Positions 10,343 to 20,400 of a DNA stretch of 64,000 nucleotides are shown here, piece after piece. The stretch is taken from assembly GCA_015680685.1 (NCBI GenBank), contig MNCI01006062.1:381276-445275 (forward strand), given 5' to 3'. Both the position numbers and the translations under genes were made by a program. The notes beneath the pieces were generated by a model, which made no database searches, was not told the DNA's origin, and worked only from the letters and a program-made list of their open reading frames with translations. This DNA comes from Gnetum montanum. Taxonomy: Eukaryota > Streptophyta > Gnetopsida > Gnetales > Gnetaceae. The stretch's first letter is position 1. Each line of letters starts with the position of its first letter.

Positions 10343-10362
10343 CACATATCGTAACCGACTAG

Positions 10363-10940
10363 ATTTAGGTAGGCCACCTTCCCAAGAAATTATCTGATCC
10401 TGGGAGCCCCTTAATTTATCTTCAAGTAGCTAGGAATGAACCTCATAAGGCTCTTCTTGACTCAGGCTCCAGAGTTAACTTAATCTCACAAGAACTATAT
10501 AAAACTTGGAACCTGCCTCCACTCAAGAAGAGCAATATTCTCTTAGAGCTGGCTAACTAGTCCATCACTGTTCCTTTGGGACAGGGTGAGGACATTGTTA
10601 CCATCGTGGGTGGTTGGTCATATCCAACTGATTTCCTGGTGATCCAAATCAACAATGACAAAGGGGATTTCCCAATAATAATGGGAAGGGCATGGCTGAG
10701 TACAATTGATACATGCCTAGGAATCTACAATCTTTCCCTAGAAATATCCAAGAAAAATACTTTTGGAAATATTGAGAAGAAGAGAGTTCCATGCATCGCA
10801 TATAGTGACACAGGTTGCCATTGCATGCAGAAATCATGGGTGATGCGAAGTTTAACATTGCTTTCATGCAATTGGTGTGCATAGGATATTGACATCCAAA
10901 AGTGCCTATATGCAGTAGCCACACAACAAGAAAACACCCA
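10363..10940 (+). pseudogene. Element A protease region
   Basis: A retroviral-type aspartic protease lies here. The catalytic motif ALLDSGSRVNLI is at about 10450-10485 and the flap/second-loop motif FPIIMGRAWLSTID at about 10669-10710. The D-S-G triad is intact, in contrast to B, where it reads NSS. One in-frame TAG (10558-10560) stands where B has CAG. Relative to gag the frame differs by one base because of a small deletion near 10330; in B gag and protease share a frame. The enzyme would process Gag-Pol. Confidence 0.75.
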
Positions 10941-11865
10941 GTGACTGATGGCTGATCAAGGGAGCAACTCAATAACATGCATGGAACTAAGGGGATAACT
11001 AGTGCTTACATTGAAAGCACAAACGTACTAGAGCAAGTTTGTTGCCAACTTCCAACCCTTAACTTCGACAACATTAATTGGGGGAAGTTGGAGATTCCTA
11101 AGGAATTTAGACAAGAGCCCCTAGACCTAAAACCATTGCCCACCGGTTTGGAATACATGACCCTTGAAAATGGAAAACCGGTAATTTTCAACACAAAACT
11201 TGTCCCCAAGCAAAAAGAAAGCCTATTGAAGGTAATCAATAAATGGTCAAAAGTCTTTGCCTGGTCATACCTTGAGATAACTGGAATAGACCCTAGGATA
11301 TGCCAGCATAGGATTTACACAAACCCCTCCATGAAGCCTTGGAAGGAACCACAGAGACGCTTGAACCCGAAATTGAAATAAGTAGTGAAAGAAGAGATAG
11401 AGAAACTCCTCAAGGTCGAGTTCATATATCCCATTGTTGATAGCGAATGAGTTAGTTCTCTAGTAATTGTACCTAAGAAAGGAGGCAAATGGAGGGTATG
11501 TATAGATTTTAGGCTACTGAACATGGCAACATTCAAAGATCATTTCCCGTTGTTGTTCATCAACCAAGTCTTGGACACTATAGCGGGGCATCACTATTAT
11601 AGTTTTCTAGATGGGTATAGTGGATATAATCAAATATGAATAGCACCAGAAGATCAAGCCAAGACAATGTTCACTAGTCCCTGGGGAACATTCACATATA
11701 AGCAAATGCCCTTTGGCTTGTGCAATGCCCCTACCACATTCCAACATCTAGTCCTAAGCATATTTCAACAACAAATAGGAAACGGAGTGGAAGTCTTTAT
11801 GGACGACTTCTCCACTTATGGGACAAGCTTTGATCAAGCCCTAGACTAGTTAGAGCATGTGCTGA
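10941..11865 (+). pseudogene. Element A reverse transcriptase
   Basis: RT motifs appear in order: LVIVPKKGGKWRVCIDFRLLN, YYSFLDGYSGYNQI, PFGLCNAPTTFQ and catalytic FMDDFSTYG (about 11800-11826). FMDD in place of YxDD with FSTYG resembles FMDDFSVYG of the Athila group. Both active-site Asp residues are present. The region before it (11010-11380) links protease to RT. Premature stops lie at LK*VV, SE*VSS, QI*IAP and LD*LE; each aligns with Gln, Trp, Arg or Trp in B. No frameshift was found. Confidence 0.85.
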
Positions 11866-12870
11866 AATGATGCGTTGAAACCAATCTAAAGCTCAACTGG
11901 TAGAAAAGCCATTTGATGGTTCAAGAGGGCGTAGTACTGGGGCATAAGGTCTCACAATTAGGAATAGAGGTAGACCCGGAAAAAGTAAAGGTTATCCAAG
12001 GAATCACTCGACAACCAGAAATGGTCAAAGATATTCAATCATTCCTTGGACACACTGGCTACTATAGGAGATTCATTGAGAACTTCTCCAAGATTGCCAA
12101 TCCATTGGTAGAATTAACAAAAAAAGATGCACCCTTTGAATGGATCAGGGAATGTGAACGAGCATTCCAAACTCTAAAAAAAAGGCTTGTAGAAATCCCT
12201 ATTCTACAAACCCCCAACTGGTCCAAACCATTTCATGTAATGACCGACGCATCTAATTATGCCTTAGGAGCCGTACTAACATAGTTAGATGAACAAAAAT
12301 GCCCTTATTACATCCACTATATGAGTAAGAGTATTGCTGGTGCACAACTCAACTACATAACTACCAAAAAGGAATTAATGGATGTAGTGTTTGCACTAGA
12401 CAAATTTAGGCACTATGTGTTGGGCTACAAAGTGTACATTCATACAGACCATAGTGCAATTCGGTTCCTCATGAACAAGCCAATAGTTAGCCCTCGTATT
12501 ATACGTTGGTTGGTAATCCTTCAAGAGTTCGATTTAACAATAGTAGATCGAAAGGGCACTGAGAATGTAGTTGTCGATCATTTATCGCAGTTGCATTGGG
12601 ATAACAAAGAGGATGAATATGTCGTATCTGATCACTTTCCTAATGAAACCCTCTTTGCCTGTGTAATAAATAAGCAAGCCTCGGGAAAAAATTAGTATAG
12701 TAGCATTCTTACTTATCTCCTCTCCCAACAAACACCATAGGGGTTGGACTTCAGGAAGAAGCAACGGTTTCTTCATAAAACCAAGTACTTCATGGAAATC
12801 AAGGGACAACTCTATAAAGTTTGTCCTGATGGCTTGGTTCGATGGTGTGTGCCCGATGAGGATCAATTAA
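11866..12870 (+). pseudogene. Element A RT connection and RNase H
   Basis: The RT thumb/connection reads FLGHTGYYRRFIENFSKIA (about 12040-12105). RNase H follows with MTDASNYALGA (first Asp), TTKKELM (Glu) and IHTDHSAIRFL (Asp), so the catalytic residues I can place are intact. The tether ends DHLSQLHWDN. Stops at 12282 (also present in B), and at GKN*YSS and TP*GLD. RNase H removes the RNA strand during reverse transcription. The frame is the same as RT and integrase. Confidence 0.85.
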
Positions 12871-14042
12871 GAATTCTCTAGGATGCGCATGAGGGTCCCT
12901 GTGGGGGCCACTATGCAGGGAGACAAACAACCATTAAGATCCTGCTTGCAGGGTATTATTGGCCAACGCTATTTTGGGATGCCCATCAGTTTGTCCAATC
13001 CTGTGAGCGATGTCAATGGGATGGTGGAATGACTACTAGAATGGAGGGTCTGCAACAATGGATTCAACCCTTAAAACCCTTTAATATTTGGGGAATGGAT
13101 TTTATGGGGCCTATTACACTGATGTCCAATGGGAAAGCTTATATTATTGTTGCTATTAACTACTTAACCAAATGGGCTAAAGCAGCTACTGTAACAGATT
13201 GCACATCATCTACAGCTGCACGATTTGTACAACAACAAATCGTAAATAGGTTTGGTGTGCCGCGTGCACTCATCTTTGACAATGGAACACATTTTACAGG
13301 TGCAACCTTTCGCAAGTTGATGCAACGCTTAGGGGTGGAACATAAATTGACCATACCTTATCACCCCCAAGCTAATGGCCAAGCTGAGGTCACCAATCGG
13401 GAGATTACGAGGATATTAACAAGAACAATTAGCAAATTTAGGTGAGATTAGAGCACGAAACTGAACAATGCTCTCTGGGCGTACCGCTTCACTTGGAAAC
13501 TCCCTACAGGCTACTCTCCCTATGAGTTGGTGTACGAAAAACTCCCAAAACTTCCAATTCAAACGAAGCTCTGTACACTATCCATGACATGTGACCTCCA
13601 TCTTGACCTCGATCTAGCACAAAAACAATGATTGGCATCTCTAAACGTGCTAGACAAAAATCGATTGGTTGCCTTGTCATCAAACGAGATACACAAGGCA
13701 TACAACAAACAATGTCATGACTCAAAAATTCGAAAGGTTAAACACCAACCCGGAGACAAGGTCCTTTACTGGAATCCCACACATGTACCATAACGTACGA
13801 AATTTCAAACATTGTGGGAGGGACCCTACATTATCCATACGACCTTTCCCTCGGGCACCATGACAATATACAAGCCTAAAACCCCTGACAAGAGATTACT
13901 GGTCAATGTGCAACAAACCAAACCTTTCCATGAACCAAGAATAGCTAGTGCAACTCACACCTCTAGTAGCGAACAACCACACTCCTTATTTCGGATCTCT
14001 CCCTTTTCATTTAGTCATGGGGGAGATGGCCACTTGTGCTAA
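12871..14042 (+). pseudogene. Element A integrase
   Basis: The N-terminal HHCC zinc site is readable: HEGPCGGHY followed by SCERCQ (about 12885-13020). The DDE core has GMDFMGP, IFDNGTHF and QANGQAEVTN, with all three acidic residues present. A GPY/F-like module LWEGPYIIHTTFP (about 13807-13845) is in the C-terminal domain. The frame ends at 14040-14042 next to a TCATGGGGGAG tract. Four or five stops interrupt it, at least two from Trp or Gln codons judged by B. No chromodomain is seen, as expected for Athila. Confidence 0.85.
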
Positions 14043-15929
14043 TAAATTGAGGCCCTCAATTCTTTTTAGTTTTTGTTTGATACATTTTTGTTTTACGCAT
14101 TTTTGTTTTACACATTTTTGTTTTACAAAATTCTTTAACTTTTCTTATTTTTTGTTTTACAACATTGTTCATACCTCTTTCATTTTGTGTGTGTGTGTGT
14201 GTTCTCCACCTTGTAAGTTTGTCACCTAATAAGTGTTCTTAATGATGGTATGAACTATTTTTCATATTGATTGGTAATTTTTGATTTTTACCTTTAAGTC
14301 ATGATGTTGATACTAAGGTATGTTTCTTTTGATATAGCAGGCAATGAGTCCACTTCATCCATTCATCCACAAGTTTCTATGATCTCTCTCAGCTTGGAAA
14401 TGTACAGTCCCTTTCTAATAAGAACTTTAATGAATCGGTGACTGGGCATTTCTCAAACTAAGGAAGGACTCAAGGATTGAAAAGGGTGTGACTTCAAGGG
14501 AACTTAATGCATTTGTGTTGGCCATTCTCTTGGGTGCTTGGATGTTTTCTTATTGAGTTTTCTTGCTACTTCGACATTACCCAATTATCGGGAAGCTAGG
14601 CAATAAAAATAACAAATTCTTTGCATGGTGTGGCTCTCACATGTAAGCACAAAAAAAAAACTATGAGAATTCAAAGCACATCCCTTAGACAAAATAATTC
14701 TCTGGGCAACAAGCACGGGTTATGGAACTAAAATAAAAATGTTCCCTCTAACTAAGGCCCTTCTCGCTTCCCATTCTGTCCTCCTTGTTTCATCGGAATG
14801 GTGGTGACTCTTGGATGAAGGCATTCTTGTTACTTCAAGAGGATGGATTGGCCAAATGCATTAATGCAAAGTCACTGGAAGTGGTTTGTTTGAGACCGGA
14901 CTTGGAATGGGATCTACTAAGTCATAGTAATCATGAACTACACAAGGGGCTGTACACAACCTTGTTTTTGGGATTCCATTCCATTCTCTTCTCTCCATCC
15001 TTCTCTCTATTGTTCACCTCATTGCCGGTTGTATCATTAGTGTATATTTTTATTAACGCATTATTTTCTTTTTGGTAAATTCTTGCGGTTAATACTTTAA
15101 CTCTTGTTCCAAATCACATTCCCAGAGCCTACTAACTCTTTGAATGTGGGTTTTTCAGGGCATTAAAGGCATGAGCCTGCTTTGGGGAGGACCCACTAAC
15201 AGTCCTATTTGGTGCACCAGTTAACTTATTTTCCTTAAAATTTTTGCAATCTATTTTATTTTGTTCATTTCCATCTTGACACCCATTTCATTGATGTTTT
15301 AGCTGTCTCTTTTTCTTCATCTTTCTTGTTCCTTTTCTTTTTTCATTCTCTCGCTACTCGAAGTTTGCGATTAGTCATGGGGGTATGGGGCCCAATTTTT
15401 TCAATTTTCTCGTAACTCCTACACCTTTGATAGTCATCAATATTATATCTCTAGACCTGCAATCAGCCATACCACAACCTAGCCAATGGACCTTTCATGG
15501 AAGCAAGGTATCAATTGCATTATGATACATTTACCCTTGCTAATATAAAGCCTATGTTGTGTGTGCAGATGGCAATCATGCAACAATGGATTGGATATAG
15601 AGGAAACACCTAGAATGGAGCGATGCTAAAGCAGCTACACAAGGAGAAAGATCGATCGCATGCTTACGAATGGACAACGAAAGGTGCAATCTTGACGTTG
15701 GCAGTAGCAAAACTTCTTTCTCTCTCTCTTTCTTAGCTACCAAATAAGGCCTGATGTCAATGTAATAAGGTGTTCACTCTTGTTGTCATGAACACTAGTT
15801 TTGTCTTGTTCTGTACTGATGATCCGTTCACATGTCATCCCATTAGTTCCATTTAAGTCAATAATCCCATACCTTCCCGATATTATTGTAAAGAACTCGA
15901 GGATGAGTTTTCATTCAATCATGGGGGTA
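14043..15929 (+). other. Element A 3' region between integrase and LTR
   Basis: About 1.9 kb without a clear gene, where Athila elements often have an env-like ORF. It holds a 15-bp minisatellite of three units (about 14083-14127, ATTTTTGTTTTAC core), a GT microsatellite (14186-14202), the conserved GCCTGCTTTGGGGAGGACCC motif (15175-15196) and a TCATGGGGGTATGGGG tract (about 15375). Final primer tract TCATGGGGGTA is at 15919-15929, directly before the 3' LTR. Sequence is clearly homologous to 47160-49069 in B. Confidence 0.6.
14785..15078 (+). CDS. Possible env-region remnant in element A
   Basis: A 97-codon frame opens MFHRNGGDSWMKAFLLLQED and has a hydrophobic C-terminus (LFTSLPVVSLVYIFINALF) that could span a membrane. 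The first 60 or so residues are also readable in B near 47915-48040 (NGGDSLAKAFLLLQVD), with one stop. Position between integrase and LTR and the hydrophobic tail would suit a decayed env-like product, but no sequence family is recognised and it may be chance. Confidence 0.2.
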   Translation: MFHRNGGDSWMKAFLLLQEDGLAKCINAKSLEVVCLRPDLEWDLLSHSNHELHKGLYTTLFLGFHSILFSPSFSLLFTSLPVVSLVYIFINALFSFW

Positions 15930-16633
15930 TGATGGGAAGCGATATTGCATCGGCCGTGATATCGTGGTGCATCGCCAAGTCTATAAATAAGAGGTAGCTC
16001 TCCCTTGTTTCTCATTCTAGGCCTAGACCATAGCAAAACTTTGGTAGTTTGATCCCTCCAGAGATAGAATATTTTCCATGTGTCCGTAGTAGGAGCTCCA
16101 AAGTGAACGGATCTTTATTTGAGCAGATATTGTACCTGAACACATATTTGTATACGGAAATAAAGATGAATTTCTTGGATAAACCTTGCAGTGCATGGAA
16201 TAGGCTAAATAGGACTTTTATTTATTGTTATTTACTGTTTACCAATTAATCGCTTTATTAGTTATTAAATCTCTCTCAACCCTTCTCTCCTAGTTAAGTG
16301 TCTCAGTATGACTGCTTCGAGCACGTGCGTTACGCTTGGTGAACCCAGCAATGATTAGCGTTTGGTAACCAAGGTTGCATTGGTTTAGGGTGTGAATGGT
16401 AAGTGGGAACAGATGCTGACGCTAGTTTAATTAAGGCTTAGTTAGTTAGTTAAAGTTAGTCAATTAGTCTCTTCAACCCTTCACCTCACTAGCATAGGAG
16501 ATAAAACATAAAAGACATAAAAATCATATGCCTCAGACTTACTTAACCATACGCCATGACAAATACAAGTAAGTCTGGGAAAACAATGAATAATTNCGTA
16601 TGGTTGAGTGTAGGGGTACCTCACCACTCATCA
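15930..16633 (+). repeat. 3' LTR of element A
   Basis: It runs from TGATGGGAAGCG to CACCACTCATCA and is followed by target duplication TTCAT (16634-16638). Only two palindromic units remain (15939-15948 and 15956-15965) before CTATAAATAA at 15981. A single N at 16596 replaces about 80-90 bp that is present in the 5' LTR (AGTGTTCCATGAGGC and on), so it marks an assembly join. Confidence 0.9.
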
Positions 16634-17886
16634 TTCATCAACTCCCACATCTTAGCTTCAAGTTCATCAATTGACTTTTGTATTAGCAAGGTTTGTTCTA
16701 AAATCACCTCATCAAGAGCTACCTCTTTTTCCTCATCATAGATATGGACACTCTTCTTTTGAAGAGTTGGATCCAAGTTATATTCCTCTACATTCTCTCA
16801 TTTACATAGCTCTCCTTCTTCTTTTTCCACCTACTGGCTCAGCCTTTGTATCTGATGGGCTTTTAGTTCCTATAACTGATCTTGGGCATAAATCCCAAGG
16901 GTCTTTCTTGTTTGATTACAAAGCCCATCTATGATGTGGAAAAGTTACTCTTTTTTAGAGAAATCATGGCCTAGACATCTATGTGGTATAGAATAGTATC
17001 TATCCAAGGCCACATCCAAGGATTCATGATTTTCTTGCTTCCACCCTTGGATTTTTTTTCTCAGGTTGGACACTCTCACATTGTTGACCACTAATGGATT
17101 GAATCGGGTTTCGACGATCTATACCAACTTTCAGCTTTGTCAACTAGTGTACTAGGAAAAAGCTTAAGCTTTTGCCACTTAACGTTCAATATTTTTCAAG
17201 GAATAGGGATCATGGAAGACATGTAAGTGATGTTGCGGATCAAAATTATAGCCTCGCCTAAATTTAGAAATGTTGTCCATATTAAGCTGTTTAATGCGGC
17301 TGTCCCTTTGATGCCTTTGGGATATTTGAACTACCTTCCTAATTTGTGTTAGGTCCCTAGTAGCCAATAAGGGTACATCTATACTAGATATGTCATGGTG
17401 ATAATCTATATTTCTATTCATCTTATTGTGATGATCTTATCTATGCTCATTTTGATGTATTTGATTTTGCCCTTGGGTTCGATTTCTATCTTTATCTTGA
17501 TCCCTTACTGAAGCTTTATCTCTATACCTATGTTCATCTTCATCAAAACTAGAGATTGCAGAGGAAGAGGAAGATGAAGAACTAGAAGAATCACCATGGC
17601 TCCTATATTCTTCCTCTCCCCACGCCCCCCCACCATGATCCCTTCATCTATCTTTTCTAGGTTTGGAGAAGGTCCTAGGCCTTGAGGCCCTCCTTATTCT
17701 AGGACTTTCTCCATCTCCTCTAAGATTATCTATACCAATTATACATAGTCCTTGCATGTAGTATGGGTCAAAATGAGCATATGAAACCCCTACTTGAGGT
17801 TGTTCACTCCAATTCTCTTCAATATAAAACCTATCATTTCTCTTATGAGTGTTCTCATCATACTTGGTCCTATGTGAAGAAGACAT
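16634..17886 (-). pseudogene. H1 gag, N-terminal part
   Basis: The minus-strand start at 17886 reads MSSSHRTKYDEN, 114 bp from the primer site. It continues through VGVSYAHFDPYYMQGL, an Arg/Ser-rich stretch with a Ser run, VPLLATRDLTQIRKVVQIS, and a gag core (FRRGYNFDPQHHLHVFHD; VRVSNLRKKIQGWKQ) into a charged region (about 16650-16760) where element A is inserted. Element E gag aligns along its whole length (WSTQSYAGVSYVHEHPNDTQGL), and A/B gag aligns in the core. Stops occur after RKDR and elsewhere. The product would be capsid/nucleocapsid. Confidence 0.7.
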
Positions 17887-17999
17887 GGCTTTTATTTGAT
17901 ACGTGTGTGACTTAAAATATTAATATTTTTGAAAAGATAAATCATTAATACCTTTACAGTGATCTTTTATAATATAACTAATCTAAATAACTAGCACCA

Positions 18000-18017
18000 T
18001 CCTCAGCAATGGTGCTA
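18000..18017 (-). promoter_or_regulatory. Primer binding site, tRNA-Asp type (H1)
   Basis: On the minus strand it reads TAGCACCATTGCTGAGGA, one base from the LTR. Expected tRNA-Asp complement is TGGCGCCGTTGCCGGGGA. All five differences are G to A or C to T. H2 has TGGCACTGTTGCTGAGGA. Confidence 0.7.
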
Positions 18018-18018
18018 A

Positions 18019-18887
18019 TGATGAGGAGCAAGTACCTCCTACATTCAACCATATGAATCACAAGTGTTCATGGGTAATCTAGTCAAATTCTTTGGATGGG
18101 ACTAGTTGTCGCATCTAGATCATTAAGCATTGATTGCAGGACATTATCTTCCCAATTGGACTAGTCGTACCTTTGTTGCATATGATTTAGTCTAAAGTGA
18201 GGCAGATGATAATTGATGTTGTTGCAGCCTTAAATTAATCTTAACAATAATTGAGAAATTAATTATTTAATATAATTAATAATGAAAAGTAAAGTCTAAA
18301 CTAGCCTACAGGTGATGAGTATCCGTTTCTAACTTGCCATACACATCTTGAACCCATATATCCACTACTGGGATTACCAAGCACTACGCTAATGGGTGAA
18401 CTAAGCAATAATGTTGCCAGAATTGCCAAGTGAATACGTGTTTATGCTTGAAACTGGTCATGCTCATTCTGCCAATTAATTAACTTGCATGAAATGTAGA
18501 TATTAATTAAGTACATGAAAAGTAAATGTAATCTAAGTCAAAGTGTCTTAATGAATAATAATTAATCTCAATCTTATTGTCATTGATGGAATGTATCCAA
18601 GTACATTGCCACTTGAATAAGACACCATACAACTCACTTAGATTCACATTGCGGGCACTCATTGACTATTCTCTAAGACTACGAGATAAAACTATAAGAG
18701 TTCAGCTACTCTATTAACAAAAGAATTTGTATGTCTAATACATAGCAGGAGTGTGCATATTTATAAGTGAGCATGCATCTTGCGATATATTTGATATCAC
18801 AACTTATGCTCTAATATCAGGGATTTAATATTGGAGCTCTGATATTGGGGATCTGATATTAGGGCCTATGCAAAATACAATTCATCA
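18019..18887 (-). repeat. 5' LTR of H1
   Basis: 869 bp, TGATGAGGAGCAAG to AATTCATCA on the plus strand, flanked by ATTGG (18888-18892). U3 (minus sense, right end) has six GATATC/AATATT-type motifs at 18782-18862, including perfect TGATATCA at 18792-18799. These precede TTATAAATATGCAC read on the minus strand (about 18755-18770). It is visibly more diverged from its partner at 1325-2197 than H1 is from H2. Confidence 0.8.
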
Positions 18888-18892
18888 ATTGG

Positions 18893-19790
18893 CTTTCAAC
18901 TTAAAGAAGTTGACATCTTTCAATCACTTCTTCTTCAAGTGCACCTAAAACAAGTCACTAATAGCAAAATCTAGCTTCTTTTTTCCCTCATTCCTCTTGA
19001 GGATTGTATCCTCAACCTTCTTCTCAAGATTTGATTTCACTTATGCATGAAGATTCCTCATCTCTTGCACAAAATTAACACTAAGTTGAGCTTCACCATT
19101 AAAGTTCTTCAATGTGTCAACCATCTTAGGAAAAAAGCATTCACCTTAAATTGGCTTTTACCAATAGCAATATGAAAAGCATTATTATATCAAAAATCAA
19201 CATGACACTATAATTTTTCCCACTTGTTAGGTTGTCCATCAACAAACATCTAAATATGTGTAGCAAGGATTTTTGTATGACCTTCATTTTGCCATCAGAT
19301 TGTGGATGATATGCACTAGAAAAATTTAGTTTTATCCATAAAATTTTCCAAGGGGACCTCCAAAACTGACTAGTAAAACTAGAGTCTCTATCATTAACAA
19401 TATTCAAGGGAATTCCATGCAACTTTACAACATGCTAAGAAAATAAATTTACAACATGAGAAGCAACACTCACCTTTTTACATGGAATGAATTATGCCAT
19501 CTTAGAGAACCTATTTATGATAACAAAAATTGCATCATTCTCGCTCTTGGTTTTTGGAATACCACACATAAAATCCATAAACACACTTTTCTATAGACTC
19601 TTAGGAATTAATAAAGGCATATAATGTCCATCCACTCCTTTACCCCCTTTGAACTTCTAGTAAGTCAAACAGTCCTTCATAAATTTTGAAACTTCAGTTG
19701 TCATACCAAGCCAAAAGTATTACATGGCCACAAGTTCCAATGTTTTATACCCAACCATGTGACTTGCCATGCTACTATAATGCTTTTCAA
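18893..19790 (-). pseudogene. G1 integrase core
   Basis: Minus-strand reading gives a zinc-domain remnant and core: KGVDGHYMPL, SVFMDFVCGIPKT (first catalytic Asp; as read in G2), then LHGIPLNIVNDRDSSF with the second Asp, and FSSAYHPQSDGKM with the catalytic Glu replaced or shifted. This style (HGIP..IV.DRD..F, AYHPQ.DGQ) is that of chromovirus integrase and differs from the A/B integrase. Its C-terminal part with the chromodomain lies beyond H1, at 991-1324. Several stops. Integrase would insert the cDNA. Confidence 0.7.
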
Positions 19791-20059
19791 ACAATATTTT
19801 TTTTCTAAAATTACAATTAAGAATACATACCTTTTCATTTTTGAATAATAGTTCATCTTAAATATCATAGTTCCTCCACTAGCCTATCTTACTCAACAAT
19901 GGCTCTTTGAGGCTCCTCCAAACCTCCCTAACATCATAATCATGCTCATACAAATAAGTAAAATGACCCATACCTTGCACATGAGGTACACTGAAATTAA
20001 CCACATGCACATAAAGCATTAGCCACCATATGGGCCTTCCCACTTTTGTGCTTCAACAT

Positions 20060-20400
20060 AAAATTAAACTCATGTAATTGTGCAACCCACTTCATGTGCT
20101 TTGCACTCAACTTCTTTTGAAAGTATAGAAATTGTAGTGCTTTATGGTTTGTCATCAAAGTAAACTTCTTGGGCTAAAAGTACTGCCTCTAATGCTTGAT
20201 TGCTTGAAGGAAAACATACAAATCCTTCTCATTTACACTATAGTTTTTTCTTGACTCATTTAGCTTTTCAAAAAAGAAACCAACAATTCTATCTTCTTAT
20301 GAAAGTGCCCCATCAATGGCAAGTTCACTTGCATCCAACTTCACCTAAAAAAGCTTCTAAAAATCTGGAGTCACAAGCACCAATTCACTGATAATTTTTT
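20060..20400 (-). pseudogene. G1 RNase H
   Basis: The minus strand reads ASELAIDGALS, FFFEKLNESRKNYSVNEKDL, FTLMTNHKALQFLYFQKKL and WVAQLHEFNF, the usual order for a Ty3/gypsy RNase H (DAS...G, S..NY...EKE, .TDHKAL). The Asp of TDHKAL is Asn here and also in G2. Between this and integrase (19800-20060) is a degraded tether with no clear motif. Confidence 0.7.

Larger units (their letters stand above)
6882..16633 (+). mobile_element. Element A: full-length Athila-like Ty3/gypsy retrotransposon
   Basis: The element is 9752 bp with LTRs at 6882-7713 and 15930-16633, LTR ends TGATG...CATCA, and an exact TTCAT target duplication (6877-6881 and 16634-16638). The empty site is visible in H2 near 38150-38160. 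Order is LTR, tRNA-Asp-like primer site, gag, protease, RT, RNase H, integrase, about 1.9 kb of 3' sequence, purine tract, LTR. Integrase after RNase H places it in Ty3/gypsy. FMDDFSTYG in RT and the Asp primer site point to the Athila group. The LTRs differ at roughly one site in twelve by eye, so it is not recent. Pol keeps one frame with about 14 stops. Confidence 0.9.
1325..18887 (-). mobile_element. H1: gag-only LTR retrotransposon, interrupted by A and a TIR-flanked insert
   Basis: Two related LTRs (1325-2197 and 18019-18887) bound the element. A 5-bp target duplication, CTTGG at 1320-1324 and ATTGG at 18888-18892, marks insertion into G1; copy H2 has CTTGG on both sides. Without element A and the 2533-3487 insert it is roughly 6.8 kb. 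Minus-strand order is LTR, tRNA-Asp-like primer site (18000-18017), gag (17886 downward, resuming at 6881), a short linker, a 3' noncoding region and LTR. No protease, RT, RNase H or integrase was found between gag and the 3' region, so it looks like a non-autonomous terminal-repeat element with only GAG (TR-GAG type). Confidence 0.75.
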
